DNA from: Allomesorhizobium camelthorni
Lineage (GTDB): Bacteria; Pseudomonadota; Alphaproteobacteria; Rhizobiales; Rhizobiaceae
Reading direction: 5' to 3'
DNA: 57,377 nt
Assembly (NCBI RefSeq): GCF_011045125.1
Contig: NZ_JAAKZF010000039.1
Coordinates: 1-57,377, forward strand
A program made the position numbers and the translations under genes. Under the pieces are notes generated by a model. That model saw nothing but the letters and a program-made list of their open reading frames with translations, was not told the DNA's origin and searched no databases. Below, in pieces: positions 26,464 to 35,036 of this stretch; the stretch's first letter is position 1, and every line of letters begins with the position of its first letter.

Positions 26464-27588
26464 TCAGAGACTCCAGGCTTGTACGGGAGCGCCGAGCGCC
26501 TCGCGGTTGACGTTGATACCCAATCCCGGCGCATCTGGCGGCAGAACACGACCGTCGCGCATGACAGGATCGAACCTTGCTGTTTCCAGCGTGACCATGT
26601 CACGGGAATTGAGAATGCAGCGCAGCAGGCGCGGCGGCACCGTCGCCCCCATATGAACGATCGCGGCATAGGCGATATCCGATCCGACGGTGTCCTGGAC
26701 GCTCATCGTCAGGCCGGCGGCGCGACAGAGGTCACGCTGGCGGCGCGAAGGCGTGAGACCGCCTGCCTTGGTTATCTTGAGTCCGATGCCATCGGCCGCA
26801 TCAAGCGCGATCAATCGCGCGAGATTCTCGTCCTCCATGACAAGCTCATCCAGAATGATCGGCACGGTGCAGTGACGGCGCAAAGATAGGGTCTCCCGCC
26901 ATGTAGAGCAGGGCGCCTCGAGCACGAAGTCGAGCCCGTCGGGAAGGAGCCTGAGCATACGCATCGCAGTTTCCGGCACCAGCCCGCCATTGGCATCGGC
27001 GATGAAGTATTCGCCGGGCTGCCTGTCGGCGAGACAAGCACGTATTCGTTCGGAATCGAGCATGGGACCACCTTCGTGGTCGAGCGCTCCGATCTTGATA
27101 GAATGGCCGAGATAGCCGCGCGACCGATGCTCCACGACCCGCTCCCGCATTTCTTCCGGCGCCCCCGCATAGATCGACGAAATCGTCGCCATCGGAATGC
27201 CCGTCGAGCCGCCTAGCAGCTCGCAGACCGGGCGGTTCACCGATTTCCCAAACAGATCCCAGCATGCGGCGTCGATGGCGGCCTTGGCGTGGTTGTGTCC
27301 GACGAGCACCTCATCCATCGCGTCGTAGATCCGGTCGGTCTGACGAGGATCACGGCCGAGAAGATGCGGAGCGATTTCCTCGACGCCGGCGCGCGCGCCG
27401 CGCGCATGCGCGGCAATGTAGGTGCCGCCGAACGGGGTGCTTTCGCCCCAGCCCTCGGTTCCGTCATCCGCCTCAACCCTGACGATCACGGCATCGAAAT
27501 GGCGATACTCGCGCCCGCCCGACAACTGATAGACGCCGCCGGAATAAGGCAGGGTCACTTCGTACAGCTCAATTGTCGCGATCTTCAT
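26464..27588 (-). CDS. Enolase superfamily (mandelate racemase/muconate lactonising) enzyme
   Basis: 374 residues from ATG 27588, overlapping the upstream gene by 4 bp. It is a muconate-lactonising-type barrel with KIG and KITKAGGLT acid/base lysines and metal ligands in IADANGG, VLEAPC and ILDEL. It is distantly related to the HpbD-like neighbour. Family members near HpbD often act on hydroxyproline isomers, such as cis-3-hydroxy-L-proline dehydratase, which would give pyrroline-2-carboxylate. Its exact reaction here is not determined. Confidence 0.78.
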   Translation of the reverse strand: MKIATIELYEVTLPYSGGVYQLSGGREYRHFDAVIVRVEADDGTEGWGESTPFGGTYIAAHARGARAGVEEIAPHLLGRDPRQTDRIYDAMDEVLVGHNHAKAAIDAACWDLFGKSVNRPVCELLGGSTGIPMATISSIYAGAPEEMRERVVEHRSRGYLGHSIKIGALDHEGGPMLDSERIRACLADRQPGEYFIADANGGLVPETAMRMLRLLPDGLDFVLEAPCSTWRETLSLRRHCTVPIILDELVMEDENLARLIALDAADGIGLKITKAGGLTPSRRQRDLCRAAGLTMSVQDTVGSDIAYAAIVHMGATVPPRLLRCILNSRDMVTLETARFDPVMRDGRVLPPDAPGLGINVNREALGAPVQAWSL

Positions 27589-28673
27589 CCGATAGTCTCC
27601 TGAGACGGCAGCAAGACCAGCTTCCCGACATGAGTCTTGGCAAGAAAATCCTTTTGAGCCGCGACGATATCCTTCAGTGGATATGTTTTCGCCACGACGG
27701 GCCGGATGGCGCCGGTCTCGATGTAGGAAACAAGATTCTCGAACACGGCATCGTCCTGGAAGGTGCATCCGAACAGTGTCAGATCCTTCAGGTAGAGTGT
27801 CCTCAGGTCGATCTCGGCTATGGGGCCAGCGATGGCGCCCGCGACCGCATAGCGGCCTCCTCGGCGAAGAATGTCCATGAGCGGGGGCCAGCCTGCTCCG
27901 CCGACAATATCGAGAACGACATCGACGCTGCCGTGTCCAAGCTCCTGTAGAAGATCCGCATTCCTGTCGATTACCTGCTCCGCTCCCAAGGCGAGGATCT
28001 CCTGAGCCTTGGCTGCCGAGGCTATCGCGATGACTCTGGCGCCCCTTCGGCGAGCGAGCTGGACCGCGGCCGATCCGACACCTCCCGATGCTCCGGTGAC
28101 GACGACGGTCTCTTCGCCGACTCCGGCCCGGTGCAGCATGTTCTCGGCCGTCGAGTACGCGCAAGGAATGGAGGCGAGCTCGGCATCCGACCAGTCGCAC
28201 CGGACCGCGTAGGTCTCCCGCGAAGGTGCGACCGCGAACTGCGCGAATCCGCCATCGCATTCGGAACCGAACGTCCAGCACTTGTAGGGCCGGTAGTTGA
28301 CGTAGGAACGCAGCATATTGCGCACCAGCACGCGCTCGCCGATCCGCGAGGCCTCTACGTTGTCGCCGACCGCAACGATGCGGCCGCACGCGTCCGCTCC
28401 CTGGATCCGGGGAAACGCCATCGGCGTTCCCGACCAGCTGGCATCGCCTCCTTCGGCCGTGGCGAACCCGTCCGCACCACCCGAATTTGTTCCGACAGCC
28501 ACGCTCTTGGAATACCAGGCTGTGCGGGTGTTGATGTCGGTGTTGTTGACACCGGCCGCCGCGACCCGGATCAGAACTTCGTCGGGGCGCGGCGTAGGCA
28601 CTGGCACGTCAGTGCGATATTCGAGCTGTTCGAATCCGCCGTGCCCAGTGAGAAGTATCGCCTCCATCTTCAT
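27585..28673 (-). CDS. Medium-chain alcohol dehydrogenase/quinone-reductase family
   Basis: 362 residues from ATG 28673. The N-terminal GroES-like domain includes GVNNTDINTR and GADACGRIVAVG, followed by the coenzyme fold GASGGVGSAAVQLARRRGA. The structural-zinc cysteines of alcohol dehydrogenases are not evident, pointing to the quinone reductase/zeta-crystallin branch. It would be an NAD(P)H-dependent oxidoreductase. It lies downstream of MttB and overlaps the enolase gene, which suggests it handles a pathway intermediate or redox balance. Confidence 0.8.
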   Translation of the reverse strand: MKMEAILLTGHGGFEQLEYRTDVPVPTPRPDEVLIRVAAAGVNNTDINTRTAWYSKSVAVGTNSGGADGFATAEGGDASWSGTPMAFPRIQGADACGRIVAVGDNVEASRIGERVLVRNMLRSYVNYRPYKCWTFGSECDGGFAQFAVAPSRETYAVRCDWSDAELASIPCAYSTAENMLHRAGVGEETVVVTGASGGVGSAAVQLARRRGARVIAIASAAKAQEILALGAEQVIDRNADLLQELGHGSVDVVLDIVGGAGWPPLMDILRRGGRYAVAGAIAGPIAEIDLRTLYLKDLTLFGCTFQDDAVFENLVSYIETGAIRPVVAKTYPLKDIVAAQKDFLAKTHVGKLVLLPSQETIG

Positions 28674-28790
28674 CTCGTCTCCTCGCCTCGTATCGAGTGC
28701 GGTGGCCCGCTGAACCGCCGCTCGCGTTTCGTGTTGGGGCCGGACCATTTGAAAACGCCGACCTTGACGGCGGCTAGGTCGGGGAGCAAG

Positions 28791-30347
28791 TCAGTAGCTT
28801 TGATTGAGTTCGTCCGCCGCCGGGATTTCTCGCTCGCGCCGTGCGATGTAGTCGCGTAGAGCCTCGTCCTTGGCCGCGTCGAGCTTTGGTTCCTGGTATT
28901 CCGACAACAGCTTGCGGGCGTAATTCAGAGCGCGTTTCGTGGTGTCCAGACCGCCTTCGTCCTGCCATTGGCCGATCGAGTTGTTGTCGAAGAGTTCGGG
29001 CATGAAATACGCGGTCTGGAAATTCTCCTGCGTATGCGGATGGCCCAGATAGTGTCCGCCCGGGCCGACATCCGGTACCGCGGAAAGCGCCTGATCGAAG
29101 TCGTCCCATTTGGGACCCTCGGCCATTCGATAGGCCATGGCGCATTGCTCGGCATCGACAACGAATTTTGCGACAGAGCAGTGCATCCCGGCTTCGTTCC
29201 AGCCCGCCGAATGCCAGATATAGTTCGCCCCTGCGTGCAGGACAGCCGAGAGGGTCGTCGCGCTCTCATAGCCAGCCTGCGCATCGAAAGTCTTGGCCCC
29301 GCCGAGCAGGCTCGACGTGCGCCAGGGCACACGATAATACCGCGCCATCTGCCCGATCATGAAGTTCATCAGGGAAATCTCGGGCGTACCAGCCATTGGC
29401 GCACCGGATTTCATGCTGACGGTCGACAGGTAGTGGCCATAAATCGCCGGCGTGCCCTTGCGGATAACTTGGGTGTAGGCCAGCGCGGAAAGCGCCTCGG
29501 CGTTCAGCTGTGCTACGGTTGCAGGAACCGAAGCTGGCGTGTTGGCCCCACCGAGCACGAAGGGCGAGCACAGAACCGGCTGATTTCGGCGGCAGAACGC
29601 CCGCATCGCGCCCAGCATCACCTCATCCCAGACGAGCGGCGAATTGCCGTTGCAGTTGCCGGTGGTGACGGGATGCTCCTCCATGAAGTCCTCACCGAAG
29701 AGGATCGCGCACATCTCCATCACGTCTTCAGCGTTCTTGGGGCTGGTCGTCATACCCATGAACATCTTGTCGGAATGTTTCATCGAGGAATAGGTGATGC
29801 GCAGGTGCCGCTGGCTGATCGGATGATCGTAAGGTTCCACGATATGATGCGCTGACGAGTGGAGCGCCGGCATCATGTGGCTCAGCTTGTGGAACATCGC
29901 CAGGTCTTCGAGCATCGGATTGCGCCGAACGTCGTCCAGATCGCGCAAGTAGGGGGCACCCGTCATAGGGACGAATACCGAATGCCGACCGCCGAGACGT
30001 ACATTGTTGGCGGGGTTTCGCGCGTGATAGGTGAAATCCGACGGGATGGTCGAAATGAGTTCGCGAACCAATCCGCGGTCGAGGTACACCATTTCCCCTT
30101 CGACCTTGGCGCCTGCACGTTTCCAGTCGTCCACCGCGATCGGATCGCGGAAAAGCACACCGACATTTTCAAGGATGTCCATAGACGCGGCGTCGATCCG
30201 CTCGACCTGGGAACCATCCATAACCTCACAGACAGGAATGCCGCGGGTCAGGCCAGGAAGCATCTGAAAGTCGGGCGTCGTGCGCAATGTTCTTCGGGCC
30301 GCTCGTCCGCCGGCTCGCGATCTAGGTATTATTGCAACTTCGCTCAT
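28791..30347 (-). CDS. Trimethylamine methyltransferase (MttB/MtgB) family protein
   Basis: 518 residues from ATG 30347. It has the DUF/MttB barrel sequences DILENVGVLFRDP, HHIVEPYDHPISQRHL, VTTGNCNGNSPLVWDE and ILHAGANYIWHSAG-like motifs. There is no in-frame stop, so it belongs to the non-pyrrolysine branch (MtgB, MtpB, MtcB), whose members demethylate glycine betaine, proline betaine or carnitine using a corrinoid protein. No corrinoid protein gene is in the window. Beside an HpbD-like epimerase the likely substrate is a proline-betaine-type compound. Aerobic relatives may use a different methyl acceptor. Confidence 0.84.
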   Translation of the reverse strand: MSEVAIIPRSRAGGRAARRTLRTTPDFQMLPGLTRGIPVCEVMDGSQVERIDAASMDILENVGVLFRDPIAVDDWKRAGAKVEGEMVYLDRGLVRELISTIPSDFTYHARNPANNVRLGGRHSVFVPMTGAPYLRDLDDVRRNPMLEDLAMFHKLSHMMPALHSSAHHIVEPYDHPISQRHLRITYSSMKHSDKMFMGMTTSPKNAEDVMEMCAILFGEDFMEEHPVTTGNCNGNSPLVWDEVMLGAMRAFCRRNQPVLCSPFVLGGANTPASVPATVAQLNAEALSALAYTQVIRKGTPAIYGHYLSTVSMKSGAPMAGTPEISLMNFMIGQMARYYRVPWRTSSLLGGAKTFDAQAGYESATTLSAVLHAGANYIWHSAGWNEAGMHCSVAKFVVDAEQCAMAYRMAEGPKWDDFDQALSAVPDVGPGGHYLGHPHTQENFQTAYFMPELFDNNSIGQWQDEGGLDTTKRALNYARKLLSEYQEPKLDAAKDEALRDYIARREREIPAADELNQSY

Positions 30348-30485
30348 TTCGGCACCTCTTGGTTCACTCCAGTGTCGCGCTATTCCGATCGCGTCGCTTG
30401 CTGGAAACCGAAATCCCACTGCAGAAAACGACAGTCTGCCATGTGCGCAGGCCTCCGCCGTCAGCGGTCGCATGCCGGCCGCATT

Positions 30486-31349
30486 CTAAGCGTCCACCGC
30501 GATATGGCCGATCGGATTGGTGCAGCAGGCGAGGATGTATCCTTCGTCAATGTCCTCGTCGGCAATGCCGCCGTTGTGCAGCATGTGCACTTGGCCCTCC
30601 GCCTTGCGGATCTTGCAGGTTCCGCAAATCCCCATCGTGCAACCCGATGGGATCACCAAACCGGCAGCGCGCGCAACGCTGAGCACGGTATCGGTCTCGG
30701 TGCATTGGCTGTGATACCGGACCGGGTGAAGTAGATTTCCGCCGTGTTAGCCCCATGCGGCACCACGTCGTCGGAGACATTCTCGGCTTCAGCCGGCGGT
30801 GCTTGGAAGCTCTCCTGATGGTAGCGCTCCATGTCGTAGCCGAGACCGGCCAGCGCTTCGCGGACGGCCCGCATGAAGGGTTCGGGCCCGCAGCAAAACA
30901 CTTCCAAGTAATCCTGCGCCATTAGGTCCGGTATCAGGTGTTGGACATGCCCTGGTGGCCGGTCCACGGCCGGTATGGATCGGTCCCTTCGACCACCCAA
31001 TGCAGGTCGATCCCGGTGACGCCTGTCGACATCTGCTCCAACCTCTCGCGAAAGACGATGTCGGAGGGGCGGCGGGCGCAATTGACGAAGACGATGTCCA
31101 TCAAGCGTCCGGAATCGAAGATGGGTCGTCATCGACATCATCGGCGTGATGCCCGAACCAGCCGAGATGAAGAGATACTTGTCCGCCAGGTGGCGCACGG
31201 AGGAGAAACCGCCTGCCGGACCGATGGCCCGCATCCGCATGCCCGGCCGCAGATTGTCGAACATCCAACGTGTCCCGATGGAGTCGGCCTGCGCCTTGAT
31301 CGTGATCGTCAGAGAGGTCGGACGCAAGGGGAAAGAAGAGATCGTGTAA
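30486..31349 (-). pseudogene. GbcB-type hybrid ferredoxin reductase, 5'-truncated and frameshifted
   Basis: The segments match a betaine-monooxygenase reductase (FAD/NAD domain plus plant-type 2Fe-2S). In order they read YTISSFPLRPTSLTITIKAQ, AIGPAGGFSS, SAGSGITPMMSM, then in a second frame DIVFVNCARRPSDIVFRERL. Back in the first frame comes LEVFCCGPEPFMRAVREAL. A third shift near 30700 leads to VLSVARAAGLVIPSGCTMGICGTCKIRKAEG and CCTNPIGHIAVDA. At least three frameshifts and loss of the N-terminus make it non-functional. Intact versions supply electrons to a Rieske oxygenase that demethylates glycine or proline betaine; no such oxygenase is present here. Confidence 0.8.
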
Positions 31350-31500
31350 AGCAGAGCAAATTGGTAGGATCACCGACCTCGAACTCCCTTCTCTTGGGGG
31401 GAATTATCTCACCCGGAACGACAACCGAACGCTGTCGCCAGCTGCCGAGCTACTGCGAGAATGGCTGAGAGAGATCGCGGCTGAGGAGCCGGAAGCTTAA
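31350..31500 (+). pseudogene. C-terminal remnant of a LysR-type regulator
   Basis: A plus-strand frame ending at TAA 31498-31500 reads ...TDLELPSLGGNYLTRNDNRT-LSPAAELLREWLREIAAEEPEA. The LSPAAxxxxEWLREEAA-like ending is typical of GcvA-type LysR proteins. No N-terminal part is present. The remnant begins where the reductase pseudogene (opposite strand) loses its homology, so 31345-31365 looks like a recombination or deletion junction. Confidence 0.5.
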
Positions 31501-31845
31501 TTGCTAAGCCCGCGCCCGGCACGCCTTTGCATGGCCAAAAGTCGCAAGGGTGTTCCGAGTGCCATCAAGGGCTGAGGATATAGCTTGCTTTGTGTTGGTT
31601 CTACTTTGATCGGGTCGCTTGGAACGCCAAAAATCAATCCCTCTGCCCAGCATCAAGGTGCGGGTCGGCATAGCACAGCGCCAGTGTGCTTACGTCATAC
31701 AAACGACGCTTACAAGTTGGACCCACTCGTCCCCACGCTATTCGTACAAAATCACGGTTTGCAAAGGAATCGCCGATTTCCAGGTCGGAATGCGAAAATT
31801 ACTTCTTTGTCGGACTCACCAGTCGGGTCGATCTCGCATTTAGAT
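31501..31845. other. Intergenic region before IS630 element
   Basis: About 345 bp with no recognisable gene or RNA. Short frames have no family similarity. It lies between the LysR remnant and the left inverted repeat of the IS630 copy, so it is probably debris left by deletions and insertions around the element. Confidence 0.4.
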
Positions 31846-32869
31846 TAGAGCATCTTCGATGAACGCAGAGTCTGTTTGGGACCTTCACGCGATAGGTCCT
31901 GTCTGATTCACTGTCCCGGTGATTTGCGAGGAGGTGATGATGACGAGGAGCCTGAGCGCGGACCTTCGTGGGCGCGTGATTGCGGCCATTGAAGACGGGG
32001 TTTCGACGCGGGAGGCGGCGCGTCGCTTCCGGATCGGTATTTCGACGGCCGGGAGTTGGTATCGCCGCTATCGCGAGACCGGCGAGATGGAAGCGCGCAA
32101 GCAGGGCCAGCCGTCGCGTTCGAAGCTCGATGCGCATGAGGCCTTCATCCTTGGCCTCATCGAGCACACGCGGGACATCACGCTTGCCGAGATCGGCGAG
32201 CGCCTTGCCGCCGAGCGCGGAATGCGGGTGGCGCCGTCCACGGTCTGGCTGTTCCTCGAGCGGCGCGGCATCACGTTTAAAAAAGACGGCGCACGCCGCC
32301 GAACAGCAGCGCCGCGATGTCCTGCGCCGCCGCAGGACCTGGTTCGATGACCAACTCGATCTCGACCCCGAGAGGCTGATCTTCATCGATGAGACCGCGG
32401 CTTCCACAAAGATGGCGCGGTTGCGCGGACGCAGCCTGCGCGGCGAACGATGCCGGGCGGCCGTTCCTCACGGCCACTGGAAGACCACCACCTTCACGGC
32501 CGGCCTGCGGCTGGGCGGCATGGCGGCGCCAATGCTGCTTGATGGCCCGATGAATGGTTCTGCCTTCCTCGCATATGCGGAGCAGGTTCTCGCACCCGAG
32601 CTTCGTCCCGGCGACATCGTGGTCATGGACAACCTACCGGCCCACAGGATCAGCGGCGTGCGCGAGGCAATCGAGAAGGTTGGCGCGCGGCTCCTGTTCC
32701 TGCCGCCATACTCGCCCGACTCAAGGCTCTCCTCAGAAAGGCTGCAGCCCGAACCATCGACGAACTCTGGTCGGTCGTGGCCAACTGCCTCGCAGCTTTC
32801 ACAGCCGAGGAATGCAGGCACTATTTCGAGGCAGCCGGCTACGACCCGGAGTAAGTCGAATCTGCTCTA
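31846..32869 (+). mobile_element. IS630-family insertion sequence, defective copy
   Basis: The element is bounded by TA dinucleotides (31846-31847 and 32868-32869), the target duplicated by IS630/Tc1-mariner elements. The ends are imperfect inverted repeats: TAGAGCATCTTCGA at the left, and TAGAGCAGATTCGA on the complement of the right. The whole is 1,024 bp, slightly shorter than usual because the transposase gene has lost an internal segment. It sits between the decayed LysR/reductase junction and an intact LysR gene. Confidence 0.78.
31937..32854 (+). pseudogene. IS630 transposase, two frames and catalytic Glu deleted
   Basis: ORF A (start 31937/31940 after GAGGAGG) encodes the HTH part (LRGRVIAAIEDGVSTREAARRF...) and runs to 32350. 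The rest is in the +1 frame, joined at TTT-AAAAAA (32276-32284). This is a run where IS630 transposases commonly frameshift. ORF B gives IFIDETAAS (first Asp) and IVVMDNLPAHR (second Asp). After FLPPYSPD at 32720 the sequence jumps to LKALLRKAAARTIDELWSVV in another frame, so the usual F-N-P-I-E segment carrying the third catalytic residue is gone. The copy cannot transpose itself. Confidence 0.85.
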
Positions 32870-32970
32870 GACCTCGCACTTGCGTCGGTTTCGACATTTT
32901 CGGCGGCCTTGCTCACAGTGCCAGTGTCTGCGAAAACCTCTGGCTTCGACAAAGACGAAACACGAGATTA

Positions 32971-33915
32971 ATGCGGACCAAGGCGCTATATCGGAACATT
33001 CAAAGGCTGTTGCCAGCCTTCGAGGCGGCTGCTCGAAATGAAAGTTTCACGATCGCGGGCGAAGAAGTCGGTTTAACGCAAAGTTCGGTCAGCAAGCAGA
33101 TCATGGAACTTGAGCGTCGACTGGGCCAACCCCTATTCGTCCGTTCACATAAGCAAATTAGCTTGACTCCAGCGGGCCACAGGCTGCTCAAAGCCTACAC
33201 TCGCGCAGCCTCTCAGATTATTGACGCCCTGGACGATCTGCTGCTGGAGCGCTCCAAAAAACAGATCGTAATCTCAACCTCGACCGCCAATGCCGCGTTC
33301 ATGCTCCTGCCACGGGTCGCGGAGGTGCGAGAGTGCTTTCCAGGTGGCGAGATATTCGTGGTCACCTCCGATCCGCAAGGCATCCAACCGACGGACCAGG
33401 TTGATCTCGCGCTGGCATTTGGGAAACCGGATTATGCGGGTTTCAAGTCCCGCGCGTTGTTCGCAGACATTCTGACGCCGGTGTGCACCCCCGACTTTTT
33501 GAGAAAGAATGGTCCGCTTCGGGCCGTGGTCGACCTGCTGAATTGTGAACTCCTTTATATGCAGGCCCAGCATCCGTCCTGGCTCGGCTGGCGCCAATGG
33601 TTAAGAGAGTTCGGGCTGGAACTGCCGAAGAAACATCAGCCGATGGGCTTCAATAGCTATTACAACACGATCCAGGCCTGCCTTGCGGGCCAAGGTGTGG
33701 CGCTGGGCTGGCTACGCCTGCTTGGCGACCTTCTCGAGTCCGGCCAACTTGTAACGCCCCTTCCAGACTTCCTGGAGACGGAGGAGCGGTATCATCTAGC
33801 TTGGCCCAGCCACAGAAGGCAGGAATTCGACATTGAACCGTTCGAGGCTTGGCTATCCCGTCGGTACGGCGGAAATATCCCCGGTTACACGCGGGCATCC
33901 ACCGCTCTCATCTAG
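32971..33915 (+). CDS. LysR-family transcriptional regulator
   Basis: 314 residues from ATG 32971. Residues 1-65 form the winged helix (LLPAFEAAARNESFTIAGEE and LTQSSVSKQIMELERRLGQPLF), followed by a type 2 periplasmic-binding effector domain ending EPFEAWLSRRYGG. The open frame extends back into the IS630 element, but homology starts at 32971. It lies 270 bp upstream of, and on the same strand as, the PanB-like/hydroxylase genes and is a natural candidate to regulate them. The IS insertion 100 bp upstream may have replaced its promoter. Confidence 0.87.
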   Translation: MRTKALYRNIQRLLPAFEAAARNESFTIAGEEVGLTQSSVSKQIMELERRLGQPLFVRSHKQISLTPAGHRLLKAYTRAASQIIDALDDLLLERSKKQIVISTSTANAAFMLLPRVAEVRECFPGGEIFVVTSDPQGIQPTDQVDLALAFGKPDYAGFKSRALFADILTPVCTPDFLRKNGPLRAVVDLLNCELLYMQAQHPSWLGWRQWLREFGLELPKKHQPMGFNSYYNTIQACLAGQGVALGWLRLLGDLLESGQLVTPLPDFLETEERYHLAWPSHRRQEFDIEPFEAWLSRRYGGNIPGYTRASTALI

Positions 33916-34185
33916 CCCAATCTCGCGGGTCCCAGCCCTCTGATTTGAGGAATGCACACTCAGCGCCGTCTCGGCCTCAGCCAGCGGTCATTGCACCCTT
34001 TGAAAACAGCCTGTGGCACAGCGCACAGTGGCAGCGACCTTCCTCAAATGCCCACGCATGTGCATTCCTTCTGGGAATGCAAAAGCCCGCTGACTTTCAT
34101 TTGATTCTGAAGCGCTCCGACGACAGTTATAGACGACCCCACCGTACGGAGCCGCGACGCCGCGGCTCCGGTAAAAGAGATTTTG

Positions 34186-35031
34186 ATGCGCAACATTTTT
34201 ACTTTCGGCCATAGGCCCGCTCAACGGAACTGGAATGTAGCAGACTTGCGGGCCAACAAAGGCAAGCTGCAGCTTACCGAGGTCACTGCCATGAACGGCG
34301 AGCAGGCGGCGCGAGCAGCGGCCGCAGGCATCGATACGATCATCACGCGCTCCCAGATGCTGAAGGAAGTCCGTGAAGCGGCGCCGAAAACGTTTGTCAC
34401 CGCCGCCCTCATGCTGATCGACCATCCCACCGAAAACGACGTCCTGACGGGTGCGATGCGGGCATTGGACGAAGGTGCCGACGCGCTTTATACGACCCGA
34501 AGCCTCGATACCATCAAGATGCTGGCGGACCTTGACTTCCCGGTTATGGGTCACGTCGGACTGCTGCCGCCCTACAGCACCTGGATCGGCGGTTTGCGTG
34601 CCTATGGCACCACGGCGGATGAGGCGATGGGGCTGGTGGATCGGTTCCGGGCAATGGAAGAAGCCGGCGCATTTGCCGTCGAAGTCGAGCTCGTGCCGCA
34701 GCAGGTTCTGGAGTCGATCAATAAGCAGACGAGTCTGATTACATTCTCGATCGGTTCGGGCTCTGGCGGCGATGTAACCTTCCTGTTCTCGGAAGATATC
34801 TGTGGTGAAACGAACAACCCGCCGCGTCACGCGCACGCCTACGGCAACGTGCTGAGGCTGCAGGAGCGGATTGAGCGTGAACGGGTGGAGGCGTTGAGCG
34901 CCTTCCAATCCGCCGTCCGCAACGGCTCCTTCCCCTATAAAGAGGTCACAATCTCGATGAAACCCCATGAGCTTGAGGCGTTTCAGGCTCGGCTCGGCGA
35001 AACAGCGCCCCTAGGCGCGCGCAAAGGATAA
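34186..35031 (+). CDS. Ketopantoate hydroxymethyltransferase (PanB)-like protein
   Basis: 281 residues from ATG 34186, with AAAGAGA upstream; the TTG one codon earlier is less likely. It is a phosphoenolpyruvate/ketopantoate hydroxymethyltransferase-like TIM barrel: AARAAAAGIDTIITRSQML, AALMLIDHPTEND, MGHVGLLPPYSTWIGG and the acid VEVELVPQQVL, which occupies the place of the PanB catalytic Glu. True PanB is usually about 265-280 residues with GHLGLTPQ; here it is GHVGLLPP and the rest is divergent. It is probably a secondary-metabolism or catabolic paralogue, not vitamin B5 PanB. It is followed 5 bp later by the hydroxylase gene. Confidence 0.72.
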   Translation: MRNIFTFGHRPAQRNWNVADLRANKGKLQLTEVTAMNGEQAARAAAAGIDTIITRSQMLKEVREAAPKTFVTAALMLIDHPTENDVLTGAMRALDEGADALYTTRSLDTIKMLADLDFPVMGHVGLLPPYSTWIGGLRAYGTTADEAMGLVDRFRAMEEAGAFAVEVELVPQQVLESINKQTSLITFSIGSGSGGDVTFLFSEDICGETNNPPRHAHAYGNVLRLQERIERERVEALSAFQSAVRNGSFPYKEVTISMKPHELEAFQARLGETAPLGARKG

Positions 35032-35036
35032 TCCCC

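Noticed and set aside
28791-30347. Pyrrolysine-containing MttB
   Set aside because: No in-frame amber codon interrupts the gene, so it belongs to the non-pyrrolysine branch.
30653-31327. Single intact 224-residue reductase
   Set aside because: Its middle part is out of frame relative to family sequence and both ends are missing, so it is treated as a pseudogene.
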